Assembly: GCA_032881465.1 (NCBI GenBank)
Contig: CP126168.1
Location: 3,349,501 to 3,413,500 of the forward strand
Direction of reading: 5' to 3'
DNA: 64,000 bases
From: Parvibaculaceae bacterium PLY_AMNH_Bact1
Lineage (GTDB): Bacteria > Pseudomonadota > Alphaproteobacteria > Parvibaculales > Parvibaculaceae
A program made the translations under genes and the position numbers. Below the pieces are notes generated by a model. The model ran no database searches. It saw nothing but the letters and a program-made list of their open reading frames with translations, and was not told the origin of the DNA. Below are positions 8,892-17,106 of the stretch, in pieces. Each line of letters starts with the position of its first letter. Within the stretch, counting starts at the first letter, position 1.

Positions 8892-9938
8892 TTAGTCAGA
8901 GTCTTCTGTCGGCTCCGGTAGAGTGATTCCTTCAGGTACATTCAATGGCGGGGCCGCAGAACCATATCGGGCGGTGGAAAACTGATGTTGGGACATGCCT
9001 TCGACGTTACGAAAGTCAGCACCATCAATTTTCATCCCCGCACAAGCTGCACCTGTCATGTCAGCATCTTCTAAATCCACGTATCTCAATTCTGTGCCGA
9101 ACAACCATGTTTCATTAAGCTTTGCACGCCAGAGCCTCGCCGAGTTGAGCTTAGCAAATGACAAACGCGCGTCTGAAAGATCGACATACCAGAGGCGCGC
9201 ATCCTCCAGATTTGATCTTTCAAGGCTGAAACCAGAAAGATCGGCGCGCGGCAGATCCAAACCTCTAAGATTAGTTGCCCGCAAATCTATACCTCCCGAT
9301 TTGCGAAGAGGATGATCTTTCCGCAATATCCGGGCAAGAACAGCAAGAGTCGCAACGACATCAATAGGTGGCGATGCGCCAACTTCAGTTTGGGTCGACA
9401 AAGGTGCCTGGTGGCGAACAAACGCGGCAAGCGTTGACACAACAGTGTCAAAATCGCGTTCACTATCTTTTGCAATGCGTTCCAATGCATACACCGCACC
9501 ATAGCGCACAGCATCGTTTTCGCTACCCAGCTGCTCCACCGCTTTTGTGAACCGATCGGTGATCTGCGCTTGCTCTGAAAGCCTTCGGTTTTGTTCAGCG
9601 ATTCTACGATTGTCTTCGGCAATCCTAGCCTGCTCATCCAAAGCTTTCGTTCTTCGCGCTGCGAGCGATAGACCATAAAGACCTGCCGCACCTGCAGCGA
9701 CAGTCGCAAGTGACCAAAGAAGATTGCGCATGCCTTCCGGATTTTCGCTCCAGAATGCGACTGAGAGAAAGTCATTTTCGGAGTCTGGAACGCGCCCCAA
9801 CAGCAGCCAGGTGACAATGACAGCGCTAAAGCCAAAACCGAGATAGGGAACAGGCGATTGCCAAACATGTCGGCCAATGCGCGTAACGTCTGCGATCAGA
9901 TCGTCAATCAGTTCTACGATGGCGGCGAGAAGGCCCAT
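8892..9938 (-). CDS. membrane-anchored pentapeptide-repeat protein
   Basis: This 348-residue protein has two N-terminal membrane helices (about residues 32-48 and 70-90). A charged coiled coil rich in EQ/RR follows (95-130), then an HEAT-like helical segment, and a C-terminal pentapeptide-repeat helix (about 215-310, repeats such as LRGLDLPRADLSGFSL and DLEDADMTGAAC). The repeats form a right-handed quadrilateral beta helix that usually mediates protein binding. It would sit in the inner membrane with the repeats in the cytoplasm. No enzyme motif is seen and its role is unknown. Confidence 0.8.
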   Translation of the reverse strand: MGLLAAIVELIDDLIADVTRIGRHVWQSPVPYLGFGFSAVIVTWLLLGRVPDSENDFLSVAFWSENPEGMRNLLWSLATVAAGAAGLYGLSLAARRTKALDEQARIAEDNRRIAEQNRRLSEQAQITDRFTKAVEQLGSENDAVRYGAVYALERIAKDSERDFDTVVSTLAAFVRHQAPLSTQTEVGASPPIDVVATLAVLARILRKDHPLRKSGGIDLRATNLRGLDLPRADLSGFSLERSNLEDARLWYVDLSDARLSFAKLNSARLWRAKLNETWLFGTELRYVDLEDADMTGAACAGMKIDGADFRNVEGMSQHQFSTARYGSAAPPLNVPEGITLPEPTEDSD

Positions 9939-10036
9939 GGGCTCCGTCCAAAATGACCGTTTTGAACAGGACCCCCGATTCTCAGGGCTGCGTCAAGGCG
10001 GGAAGGCTGATCCGCCGTTTTTCCCACACACTCAGC

Positions 10037-10131
10037 CGTCATACCCGGGCTTGTCCCGGGTATCCAGGGCAAGGAAATGCCCACCGTGCCCCAAGCCCCT
10101 GGATTGCCGGAACAAGTCCGGCAATGACGCA
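10037..10131 (+). repeat. dispersed palindromic repeat A, copy 1
   Basis: A 95-bp element built of two hairpins: ACCCGGGCTTGTCCCGGGT and TTGCCGGAACAAGTCCGGCA, joined by a spacer that includes CCAGGGCAAGGAAATGC. A second copy lies inverted at 27597-27692. Elements of this sort (ends CGTCAT/ATGACG) are abundant between genes in alphaproteobacteria. The 309-bp gap 9939-10247 holds this element and the sdhB terminator, and no gene. Confidence 0.85.
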
Positions 10132-10190
10132 TAGATTTGGAGCGAAAGTCAGGAGACCAACCGAGGAGGTCCGAACGACGCCACCCAAAC

Positions 10191-10226
10191 AAAAAAGGCC
10201 GCCAACCTTGTCAGGCAGCGGCCTTT
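10191..10226 (-). terminator. terminator of the sdhCDAB operon
   Basis: AAAGGCCGC (10194-10202) pairs with GCGGCCTTT (10218-10226), and the minus strand continues with a T-run. It is 22 bases past the sdhB stop. Confidence 0.85.
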
Positions 10227-10247
10227 GAAACTTGGAACGCGAAACAA

Positions 10248-11027
10248 TCAGACGCGGCGTTCGACCATCATCTTCTTGATCTCGGCAATGGCCTTAGCGG
10301 GCGAGAGCCCCTTCGGGCAGGCCTTCGCGCAGTTCATGATTGTGTGACAGCGATAAAGCCGGAACGGGTCTTCCAGATTATCGAGACGCTCACCTGTTGC
10401 CTCATCGCGGCTGTCAATCAACCAGCGATAGGCCTGCAACAATACAGCAGGCCCAAGATAGCGATCGCCATTCCACCAGTAAGACGGGCAAGACGTGGAA
10501 CAACATGCACAGAGGATACACTCATAAAGACCGTCGAGCTTTTCGCGATCTTCCGTTGACTGCTTCCACTCTTTTTCAGGCTGCACAGACGTCGTCTGGA
10601 GCCAGGGCTCAATGGACGCATGCTGCGCATAGAAATTCGTGAGATCCGGCACCAGATCCTTCACCACATCCATGTGTGGCAAAGGATAGATCTTCACCTC
10701 ACCCTTCACCTCATCAATACCTTTGGTGCAGGCAAGCGTGTTGGTGCCGTCAATATTCATGGCACACGATCCGCAGATACCTTCACGGCAGGACCGGCGG
10801 AAGGTAAGCGTCGGGTCCGTCTCATTTTTAATCTTGATGAGCGCGTCGAGCACCATGGGTCCGCAGGAATCCATGTCGACCTGATACTCATCAATGCTCG
10901 GGTCCGCTTGTGCATCTGGGTCGTACCGGTAAACCTTGAACGTGCGCAGGTTCTTCGCGTCCGCAGGAGCGGCGTGCTTTTTGCCTTTGGTGGGCTTGGA
11001 GCCTTTAGGCAGTGCTAGTTCAACCAT
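10248..11027 (-). CDS. sdhB: succinate dehydrogenase iron-sulfur subunit
   Basis: SdhB carries the [2Fe-2S], [4Fe-4S] and [3Fe-4S] clusters that pass electrons from FAD in SdhA to ubiquinone at SdhCD (complex II, TCA cycle). The 259-residue protein shows [16 protein letters not shown] for the 2Fe-2S site, [16 protein letters not shown] for the 4Fe-4S site and [15 protein letters not shown] for the 3Fe-4S site. A Lys-rich N-terminal stretch ([12 protein letters not shown]) is typical of alphaproteobacterial forms. The start has a GGAGAG ribosome site, 18 bases after sdhA. It is the last gene of the operon. Confidence 0.98.
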   Translation of the reverse strand: MVELALPKGSKPTKGKKHAAPADAKNLRTFKVYRYDPDAQADPSIDEYQVDMDSCGPMVLDALIKIKNETDPTLTFRRSCREGICGSCAMNIDGTNTLACTKGIDEVKGEVKIYPLPHMDVVKDLVPDLTNFYAQHASIEPWLQTTSVQPEKEWKQSTEDREKLDGLYECILCACCSTSCPSYWWNGDRYLGPAVLLQAYRWLIDSRDEATGERLDNLEDPFRLYRCHTIMNCAKACPKGLSPAKAIAEIKKMMVERRV

Positions 11028-11045
11028 CTGTCTCTCCTTACCGCC

Positions 11046-12842
11046 TTAATAGACACGCTCTTTAGGTTCGATATAGTCGACTTCATTCGTCATCGTGTAC
11101 GTGTGCACAGGACGATAGGTCAGCGTCACGTTCCTTGCATCATCCACCCAGGAAAGTGTGTGCTTCATCCAGTTTTCATCATCTCGGGTCGAGAAGTCTT
11201 CCCGGGCGTGGCCGCCACGGCTTTCCTTCCGCGCATCCGCACCATTCATCGTGGCACGGGCCTGAATGATGAGATTGTCGAACTCAAGCGTTTCAATGAG
11301 ATCGGAATTCCAGATGAGCGACCGGTCGGTGACACCAATGTCTTCTGAACCCGCGTGAACCTGCTCCATGAGCTTCACGCCCTCTTCCAGAACATCGCCG
11401 GTCCGGTAGACCGCGCAATTGTTCTGCATTACACGCTGCATGCGACCACGCAGCTCTGCCGTTGGCGTGCTGCCCTTGGCATTGCGGAAGTGATCAAGAC
11501 GCTCAATCGAGTTCTGACCCGCATTTTTCGGAAGTGGTTTGGTTGGTCCGCCTGCGGTGAGTTTCTCGCCAGCACGAAGGCCGGCCGCCCGGCCAAACAC
11601 AACCAGGTCGATAAGTGAATTGGAACCAAGGCGGTTTGCACCGTGAACCGACACACAAGCCGCTTCGCCAATAGCCATAAGGCCCTGAACCGTTTTCTCC
11701 GGATCGTTCGGATCACCCGCGATGACTTCCCCATGATAGTTGGTAGGGATGCCGCCCATATTGTAGTGGACAGTTGGAATAACCGGGATCGGCTCTTTGG
11801 TAACGTCGACGCCTGCAAAGATGCGCGCAGACTCAGAAATACCTGGCAGACGGGCTGCCAGGATATCCGGGTCCAGATGGTCGAGATGCAGGAAGATATG
11901 ATCATTCTCTGTGCCTACGCCGCGCCCTTCACGAATTTCCATGGTCATGGAACGTGAGACCACATCGCGGGACGCGAGGTCTTTCGCCGATGGGGCATAG
12001 CGCTCCATAAAGCGCTCACCCTCGGAATTGACGAGATAGCCACCTTCCCCACGCGAGCCCTCAGTGATCAGGCAGCCCGATCCATAAATGCCCGTTGGGT
12101 GGAACTGCACAAACTCCATGTCCTGAAGCGGCAGCCCAGCGCGAAGGGCCATCGCGTTTCCGTCACCGGTACACGTGTGTGCAGATGTGGCGGAGAAATA
12201 GGCCCGGCCATAACCGCCAGTTGCCATGATCGTCTCATTGCTGTGGAAACGATGCAGCGTGCCATCGTCCATCTTCAGGGCAACAACACCGACACAGGCA
12301 CCTTCATCATCCATGATGAGGTCGATGGCGAAATACTCAATGAAGAACTCCGCATCATAACGAAGCGACTGACCATAAAGCGTATGCAGGATCGCGTGAC
12401 CAGTCCGGTCAGCTGCCGCACAGGTGCGCTGCGCAATGCCCTTGCCATACTCTGTCGTCATACCACCGAAAGGACGCTGATAGATCTTGCCCTCTTCCGT
12501 CCGGCTGAACGGCACGCCAAAGTGCTCCAGCTCATACACGGCTTCCGGTGCATTGCGGCAGAGATATTCAATGGCGTCCTGGTCGCCCAGCCAGTCAGAC
12601 CCCTTTACGGTGTCATACATGTGCCACTTCCAGTCATCCTGGCCCATATTGCCAAGCGCTGCGGAAATGCCACCCTGCGCCGCAACCGTATGCGAGCGCG
12701 TTGGGAAGACCTTGGTGATGTTCGCGGTCTTAAGGCCCGCCTGCGCACAACCCAAGGTCGCGCGAAGACCAGCACCACCGGCACCCACCACAACCACATC
12801 AAATGTGTGATCTGTAAACTCATATTCTGTCGAGGCGCTCAT
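11046..12842 (-). CDS. sdhA: succinate dehydrogenase flavoprotein subunit
   Basis: SdhA oxidises succinate to fumarate with covalently bound FAD on the cytoplasmic face of complex II. The 598-residue length is normal. It shows the dinucleotide fold [15 protein letters not shown], the FAD-linking histidine region [18 protein letters not shown], the substrate-loop motif HPTGIYGSG and the active-site region [10 protein letters not shown]. The Arg/His set [11 protein letters not shown] and [11 protein letters not shown] are also intact. It follows sdhD by 17 bases with an AGGAG ribosome site. Confidence 0.98.
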   Translation of the reverse strand: MSASTEYEFTDHTFDVVVVGAGGAGLRATLGCAQAGLKTANITKVFPTRSHTVAAQGGISAALGNMGQDDWKWHMYDTVKGSDWLGDQDAIEYLCRNAPEAVYELEHFGVPFSRTEEGKIYQRPFGGMTTEYGKGIAQRTCAAADRTGHAILHTLYGQSLRYDAEFFIEYFAIDLIMDDEGACVGVVALKMDDGTLHRFHSNETIMATGGYGRAYFSATSAHTCTGDGNAMALRAGLPLQDMEFVQFHPTGIYGSGCLITEGSRGEGGYLVNSEGERFMERYAPSAKDLASRDVVSRSMTMEIREGRGVGTENDHIFLHLDHLDPDILAARLPGISESARIFAGVDVTKEPIPVIPTVHYNMGGIPTNYHGEVIAGDPNDPEKTVQGLMAIGEAACVSVHGANRLGSNSLIDLVVFGRAAGLRAGEKLTAGGPTKPLPKNAGQNSIERLDHFRNAKGSTPTAELRGRMQRVMQNNCAVYRTGDVLEEGVKLMEQVHAGSEDIGVTDRSLIWNSDLIETLEFDNLIIQARATMNGADARKESRGGHAREDFSTRDDENWMKHTLSWVDDARNVTLTYRPVHTYTMTNEVDYIEPKERVY

Positions 12843-12859
12843 CGCCGTCTCCTACTGGA

Positions 12860-13243
12860 TCAGCCGCCAAAGCCGAGCTTCAGCACTGCATAGATGCAGG
12901 CAAGGCCGACCACTGCCGCGAAAAAATTATTGCCGATGATGGAGAGCAGCTTCATGCCCTCACCATTCACATAATCCTCGATAATCTCTTTCATGCCGAT
13001 GCGCATGTGATAGACGCCCGACAGAATGAGAAGCAGGAAGAGGATCGATACCACCGGCATGGAAAGATAGGCTTTGACCGTCGCATAGTCGGCACCCACA
13101 AGGGCAACAACCGATGCGAGCGCAAAGATCACCAGAGGAACATTGGCGACAGCTGTAAGCCGCTGCAGCCAGAAGTGATCTGTGCCGGATTTTGCCGATC
13201 CATGGCCCCGAACGCGGGAAAGAGGAGTGCGCATATCAGACAT
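12860..13243 (-). CDS. sdhD: succinate dehydrogenase membrane anchor SdhD
   Basis: A 127-residue hydrophobic anchor with three membrane helices (about 32-52, 60-82, 100-123). HMRIGMKEIIEDYV carries the His that ligates haem b in this family and DYV, which is close to the quinone site in homologues. Its ATG begins one base after the sdhC stop, which fixes the start. Together with SdhC it forms the quinone-binding, haem-containing membrane part of complex II. Confidence 0.93.
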   Translation of the reverse strand: MSDMRTPLSRVRGHGSAKSGTDHFWLQRLTAVANVPLVIFALASVVALVGADYATVKAYLSMPVVSILFLLLILSGVYHMRIGMKEIIEDYVNGEGMKLLSIIGNNFFAAVVGLACIYAVLKLGFGG

Positions 13244-13244
13244 T

Positions 13245-13661
13245 TCAGATCACCCCCGCCATGGCATAGGCAACAAGCCAGACAACCACCGTAAGGACCA
13301 AAGAGCCCGCCAAGGTAAGCCGTGCCAGCCACTCAACAGTGCGAAGCTCAAACCCCTTGCCCATGTCCCAGATGAAGTGGCGAACGCCACCCAGCAGGTG
13401 GTGGATCAACGCCCATGTATAACCGATAAGAACAAGGCGCCCGAACCATGAGGTCGCAACATCCATAAAGACGCCATAAGCCTCAGGTCCCGTCGCAGCA
13501 GCAATCAGCCACCAGGCAAGAAGAAGTGTGCCGAAATAGAGAGCTCCCCCGGTGATCCGATGCACGATCGACATCATCATAGTGAGCATAGGCCGGTAGA
13601 TCCCCATATGGGGCGACAGCGGCCGGGCGCGCCCAGGTGCCTTCACAGACGTTTCTGCCAT
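13245..13661 (-). CDS. sdhC: succinate dehydrogenase cytochrome b556 subunit
   Basis: The 138-residue protein has the family signature RPLSPHMGIYRPMLTMMMSIVHRITG, with the quinone-site Ser and Arg, and HHLLGGVRHFIWDMG with the haem-ligand His. Three membrane helices are visible. It is the first gene of sdhCDAB. A stable hairpin ends 16 bases before its ATG, directly upstream of the AAGGA ribosome site. Confidence 0.96.
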   Translation of the reverse strand: MAETSVKAPGRARPLSPHMGIYRPMLTMMMSIVHRITGGALYFGTLLLAWWLIAAATGPEAYGVFMDVATSWFGRLVLIGYTWALIHHLLGGVRHFIWDMGKGFELRTVEWLARLTLAGSLVLTVVVWLVAYAMAGVI

Positions 13662-13677
13662 GGTTCTGTCCTTGATA

Positions 13678-13711
13678 GGTGTCGTCCGGCCCCTCCGCCG
13701 GGTGCGACACC
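13678..13711 (-). promoter_or_regulatory. hairpin in the sdhC leader
   Basis: GGTGTCG pairs perfectly with CGACACC, with an inner CCGGC/GCCGG stem. It lies immediately upstream of the sdhC Shine-Dalgarno, and a TATATT -10-like box lies about 10 bases above it, so the hairpin would be at the very 5' end of the mRNA. It may stabilise the message or gate ribosome entry; this is inference. Confidence 0.4.
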
Positions 13712-13857
13712 GTTGGGAATATAGGCCCCGTGTTTAGCGAAGACAGGGGGACATGGCAAATAACAAGGCCCCAGAGAGGGCCAGTTTTTGGTACTTTTAC
13801 TTAGTTTTTGAGAGCGCTTCGCAAGAGCGTCCAATTTAGGAGAACTCGCGGAAGGAT

Positions 13858-14043
13858 TCAGCCCCGCGCTTCTTCCCGAGCGACTTGATGCTTCACCCAG
13901 GTAAGCGCCTTCTTAGCATCAGTGAACTGACGCTGCGGGTAGCTGCTTGTTTGAACGCGCATAGACAAATTACCCATCAGGTGAGCCAGCTTGCCAGGCG
14001 TGACGATCCCCAGCTCGCCCTCGACCAAAGTCACCCGCCTCAT
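13858..14043 (-). CDS. shortened paralogue of the 14115-14519 protein
   Basis: This 61-residue protein reads as the two ends of its upstream neighbour fused together. VTLVEGELGIVT matches the N-terminal VTLVEEEPGIVT, and it then jumps to TPGKLAHLMGNL...YPQRQFTDAKKALTWVKHQVA, matching TPGKLTQLVGNL...FPQRQFVDAEEARAWLRDQVA. About 70 residues of the core are missing at the joint. A good GGGAGGA ribosome site precedes the ATG, so it may still be made. Function unknown; it could be a degenerate copy or a stand-alone C-terminal module. Confidence 0.6.
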   Translation of the reverse strand: MRRVTLVEGELGIVTPGKLAHLMGNLSMRVQTSSYPQRQFTDAKKALTWVKHQVAREEARG

Positions 14044-14114
14044 ACACCGTCCTCCCTATTGGGCTTTACGAAATACACCTTACGCCAAAACCCGTTACAC
14101 GCATTTTGGTGGCC

Positions 14115-14519
14115 TTAGTTGGCGACGCGGTGTCCACTTTGATCATTTGCCACCTGGTCCCTCAACCAAGCCCGCGCCTCCTCAGCATCAACAAATTGCC
14201 GCTGCGGAAAGGGACTGTTTTGGAACTGCATGAACAGATTACCGACCAATTGGGTCAGTTTGCCTGGAGTGAGAATCGCGCTGGCAATTGTAAAACTGGC
14301 AAGATCATGTTTGGAAAGCACAGCACCTACTTTCGCCAGATCGGTTGCAGACTTTGCCTTCACCAAGACAGCAATGCGGCCTTCTCCCCACTCTTCCTGG
14401 GATCGTTCAACGACATCTTGCACCAATTCAGCAGTGGCTATGGCGGTCCCATAGTCGATCGTAACAATACCCGGTTCTTCTTCGACCAAAGTCACGTCGC
14501 CCACGACTGCCCGCTTCAT
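14115..14519 (-). CDS. SpoIIAA/STAS-like hypothetical protein
   Basis: A 134-residue cytoplasmic protein. The alternation of strands and helices (VTLVEEEPGIVTIDYG, RIAVLVKAKSATDLAKVGAVL, SFTIASAILTP, then FPQRQFVDAEEARAWL) resembles the SpoIIAA-like/STAS fold often ending in an F-D-x-x-E-A-x-x-W-L helix. This is a weak structural guess. The start at 14519 has GGGAG 8 bases before it; a longer start at 14534 overlaps that site. A truncated copy follows 71 bases downstream. No operon partners. Confidence 0.6.
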   Translation of the reverse strand: MKRAVVGDVTLVEEEPGIVTIDYGTAIATAELVQDVVERSQEEWGEGRIAVLVKAKSATDLAKVGAVLSKHDLASFTIASAILTPGKLTQLVGNLFMQFQNSPFPQRQFVDAEEARAWLRDQVANDQSGHRVAN

Positions 14520-14613
14520 GCATTTTTCTCCCATTCATCCCGTAACCATGTTTTACCTTATTCTGACCCAAATTTCTCAGCGTCTAATTCGAAAGCACTA
14601 AATCAGACCCACC

Positions 14614-15459
14614 ATGGATCATTCCTTCTGCGTTATCGACCAAAATGGAGTAATACTCCAACAAAATGAAACTGAGGTCTTTCCCCTTTACAGCATCACC
14701 AAAACGATCATCGCAGCTCTGATCCTCGATTTGGGCTTGGAAATTGATAGACCTGCCTCAGACTGGTTGGACAAAAGCTGGCTGCCGCGGGGCGATGAGA
14801 TCAGCCTGCAGCAGCTGTTAACCCACACATCAGGCCTTCGCGACTACTTCAGCGTCGCCGAGTACCACAGATCCGTGAAGGCCGGTCGAACCGCTTGGCC
14901 CGACGCTGAGTTCGCCCAACACACGTTGAGGCAATCGCTTTTGTTCGAACCAGGACAGGGCTGGGCCTACTCCAATCCAGGCTATTGGGTGCTGAAGCGG
15001 ATCTGCGAGTTGGAAAGTAGGATGAGTTTCGCAACCCTAGTGAACGAGAGGATTGCCTCACGTTTTGACGCGCCCTCGCTACATGTCGCAAGCGGCCTGT
15101 TTTCCGATGACCTTCCTCGTTACGAAGCAGGCTGGGTCTGGCACGGTCTGGTCTGTGGCAATGCCAAGGACACGGCGCAGTTCATGACCTCAGACCTTGT
15201 ATCAAAGCTCGCCCGCCAGCTCGTTCCAGTGTCGAATGCGGGCCCCCTCTATCCAGAGGCAGCCTATGGACTAGGGATCATGGGAGATCTGAGCGGCACG
15301 AACTATGGGCATAATGGCAGTGGCCCGGGCTTCAGCACATCCTGCTTTCGCTTTCCAGGAACCAGCATCACCGTCAGCTACTTTATGTCCTATGATGGAC
15401 CGGACGACGCAGCCTACCGCCAGATGATGGCTATCGCCGCGAGGTACACCGCAATCTAG
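14614..15459 (+). CDS. class C beta-lactamase-fold serine hydrolase
   Basis: A 281-residue member of the beta-lactamase/transpeptidase-like family. The nucleophile motif SxxK is YSITK, the second motif YxN is WAYSNPGYW, and the third is GHNGSG near residue 230. The LLTHTSGLRDYF loop is diagnostic. No signal peptide is visible, so it is probably cytoplasmic and more likely an esterase or peptidase than a cell-wall enzyme. The ribosome site is poor. A 15-bp palindrome shared with three other local sites lies within codons 11-16. It precedes the tetR gene by about 50 bases and may be cotranscribed. Confidence 0.85.
   Translation: MDHSFCVIDQNGVILQQNETEVFPLYSITKTIIAALILDLGLEIDRPASDWLDKSWLPRGDEISLQQLLTHTSGLRDYFSVAEYHRSVKAGRTAWPDAEFAQHTLRQSLLFEPGQGWAYSNPGYWVLKRICELESRMSFATLVNERIASRFDAPSLHVASGLFSDDLPRYEAGWVWHGLVCGNAKDTAQFMTSDLVSKLARQLVPVSNAGPLYPEAAYGLGIMGDLSGTNYGHNGSGPGFSTSCFRFPGTSITVSYFMSYDGPDDAAYRQMMAIAARYTAI
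14646..14660. promoter_or_regulatory. 15-bp palindrome, site 1
   Basis: TGGAGTAATACTCCA, a perfect 6-bp-arm palindrome around AAT, inside the start of the serine hydrolase gene. One of four local sites with consensus TRGAGYRATACTCYA. Confidence 0.55.
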
Positions 15460-15490
15460 CCATTGCCACGGTCTTGCATGACGCTCCTGT

Positions 15491-15505
15491 TAGAGCAATA
15501 CTCTA
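15491..15505. promoter_or_regulatory. 15-bp palindrome, site 2 at the tetR start
   Basis: TAGAGCAATACTCTA ends 4 bases before the ATG of the TetR-family gene, occupying the ribosome-site region. This is the position expected for an autoregulatory operator. Confidence 0.6.
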
Positions 15506-15509
15506 TATT

Positions 15510-16094
15510 ATGGCCACCAGAGAAAACAAAACCTACGCCGCCGGCGTGGCAGCTGCAAAGAAACTCTTTTCAGAGCGGGGCTATGACGCGGTTTCAACCG
15601 CTGAGATCCGCGCAGCAGCGGGCATGTCCAATGGCAGCCTCTTTCATCATTTTGAGAACAAAGAAGGCATTGCCGTTGCGGTTTTTGTCACCCTTGTGCG
15701 TAGCTATCAGGCTGAAATTGGTGAAAAACTTGCCCCTACCCGCCGCGCTGCCGATGGCATAGAGGCCTTCATTCGCGCGCACAATCTATGGATTGAGAGG
15801 GATCCGGATGGCGCCCGCATCCTCTTTAACGGCCATCATCCGAGCTGGAGCGAAACAGCCCTGAAAAAGATCCGAGCCGAGAACCAGGGCTTCGGACAAA
15901 CGCTCCTCGACTGGAAAAACAACCTGCAAGACAAGGAACAGTTGAAGGACTGGAGTCTTGCTCTAATTCTGGCAACATTAGTGGGACCAACCCAGGTTAT
16001 GTGTCGTGCCTGGTTGTCCGGGCAATCAAAAGCCCCGCCGAGTGAAAACATTGAAAGCCTTGTAAAACTGGCAAAAAATGCCCTGCTTTCATAG
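15510..16094 (+). CDS. TetR-family transcriptional regulator
   Basis: A 194-residue regulator. The helix-turn-helix is clear: AAKKLFSERGYDAVSTAEIRAAAGMSNGSLFHHFENKEGI, divided over three helices. The C-terminal ligand domain (IEAFIRAHNLWIERDPDGARILF) suits a small lipophilic effector, unidentified. The frame could start at a TTG (15474), but the ATG at 15510 gives the usual N-terminus. No Shine-Dalgarno is seen, because a palindrome occupies that place; the message may be leaderless or start upstream. It probably regulates itself and perhaps the adjacent hydrolase. Confidence 0.88.
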   Translation: MATRENKTYAAGVAAAKKLFSERGYDAVSTAEIRAAAGMSNGSLFHHFENKEGIAVAVFVTLVRSYQAEIGEKLAPTRRAADGIEAFIRAHNLWIERDPDGARILFNGHHPSWSETALKKIRAENQGFGQTLLDWKNNLQDKEQLKDWSLALILATLVGPTQVMCRAWLSGQSKAPPSENIESLVKLAKNALLS

Positions 16095-16162
16095 GCCCTG
16101 TCGAAACATCCCCGAAGAGCGAGCATCACCACATCTATCGTCCCCTGAACACAACTTGATGC

Positions 16163-16177
16163 TGGAGCAATACTCTA
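16163..16177. promoter_or_regulatory. 15-bp palindrome, site 3
   Basis: TGGAGCAATACTCTA lies in the gap after tetR and overlaps the stop codon of the converging gene, whose TAG is formed by the end of the motif. Confidence 0.5.
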
Positions 16178-17080
16178 GTCGGACATCTCTTTTGCACAGA
16201 TATCGATCTGAACCGCCAAAGCGGCGCTTTCCCCGCCATCGACATAACCATCATCACCCGCTGCAATCTGGACGGCCTTCTCCAGACAAACCGTAAGTAC
16301 GTCGGCAGACGGTAGGTCAGACGCCGCTTCATATCTGAGGCCTAAAGGCGTGATCGTTCCTTCTGGATCCACTTCATGCGCCATTGTAACAGCCGTACAA
16401 CAAACCGCACAGGACGGCGCGTTTCCCACAGCCTCCCCATATTGCTCTTTCGCCCTCGCCCATTGGGCCTCAAAGGGAAGATCAGAGAACGGTGCGACCA
16501 TGATATCCCAGGGCGTCATGTTCGCACTGGCAATCAGTCGCCCATCCGGAGTGGTATGCGTCCCAGCAAGGCCGCCATTGCAGCGGTCGCCAAAGGCCTG
16601 AACCTTGATGTCTCGAAGCTCAGCCCCTTCCGCAGCGAGCCGCCCCGTCACGAGAGAGCTGAAAACGCCGGACCCGCCCCAATTATCGTACGCCTCAACA
16701 GCAATCCATCCCTCATCGGACAGGTAAGCAACTCGAGCGCCTGAGAATCGACGCTCAAAATTCGGATCCTCTGGCGCCCCGCGATGGAGTGATACTCTAT
16801 TCCAATCCTCGTCAACGACAATTTCTGCGTCCGCCGGAGAACAGTCTTGAAGGCTCACCTGGTTCGGAGCCTGCGGGGCATCAGGCGAGAATGATGCATC
16901 TAAGAGGGGCCAGAGGCAGGCGGGGTCGACCGCAACCAGCGCCTTTTCGGAGGAGAGATCAGCCCTCCCCTGTCGACTGGAGCCCCCAGATTCCTCAACA
17001 AAAAAGGCGCCAAACCCAAGAAATAGGCCCGCCACAGCGACAACAACCAGTGCACCGCCAATACCAACAAGACGCCCCAT
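16175..17080 (-). CDS. membrane-anchored hypothetical protein
   Basis: The 301-residue protein has one N-terminal hydrophobic helix (residues 4-28, uncleaved anchor or signal) and an otherwise soluble, acidic, probably periplasmic body with several cysteines, among them PSCAVCCTAV. I do not recognise the family. A GAGG lies just before the ATG. One palindrome of the TetR-linked set is inside the gene at 16785-16799 and another covers its stop codon. Nothing in the neighbours indicates a function. Confidence 0.7.
   Translation of the reverse strand: MGRLVGIGGALVVVAVAGLFLGFGAFFVEESGGSSRQGRADLSSEKALVAVDPACLWPLLDASFSPDAPQAPNQVSLQDCSPADAEIVVDEDWNRVSLHRGAPEDPNFERRFSGARVAYLSDEGWIAVEAYDNWGGSGVFSSLVTGRLAAEGAELRDIKVQAFGDRCNGGLAGTHTTPDGRLIASANMTPWDIMVAPFSDLPFEAQWARAKEQYGEAVGNAPSCAVCCTAVTMAHEVDPEGTITPLGLRYEAASDLPSADVLTVCLEKAVQIAAGDDGYVDGGESAALAVQIDICAKEMSD
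16785..16799. promoter_or_regulatory. 15-bp palindrome, site 4
   Basis: TGGAGTGATACTCTA, inside the coding region of the anchored hypothetical protein, 620 bases from site 3. It matches the shared consensus at all invariant positions. Confidence 0.45.
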
Positions 17081-17106
17081 GAAACCTCACAGAAAATGAG
17101 CTCAGA

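Noticed and set aside
13766-13786. GGCCC/GGGCC hairpin with a T-run as a plus-strand terminator
   Set aside because: The stem is short and no plus-strand gene ends before it.
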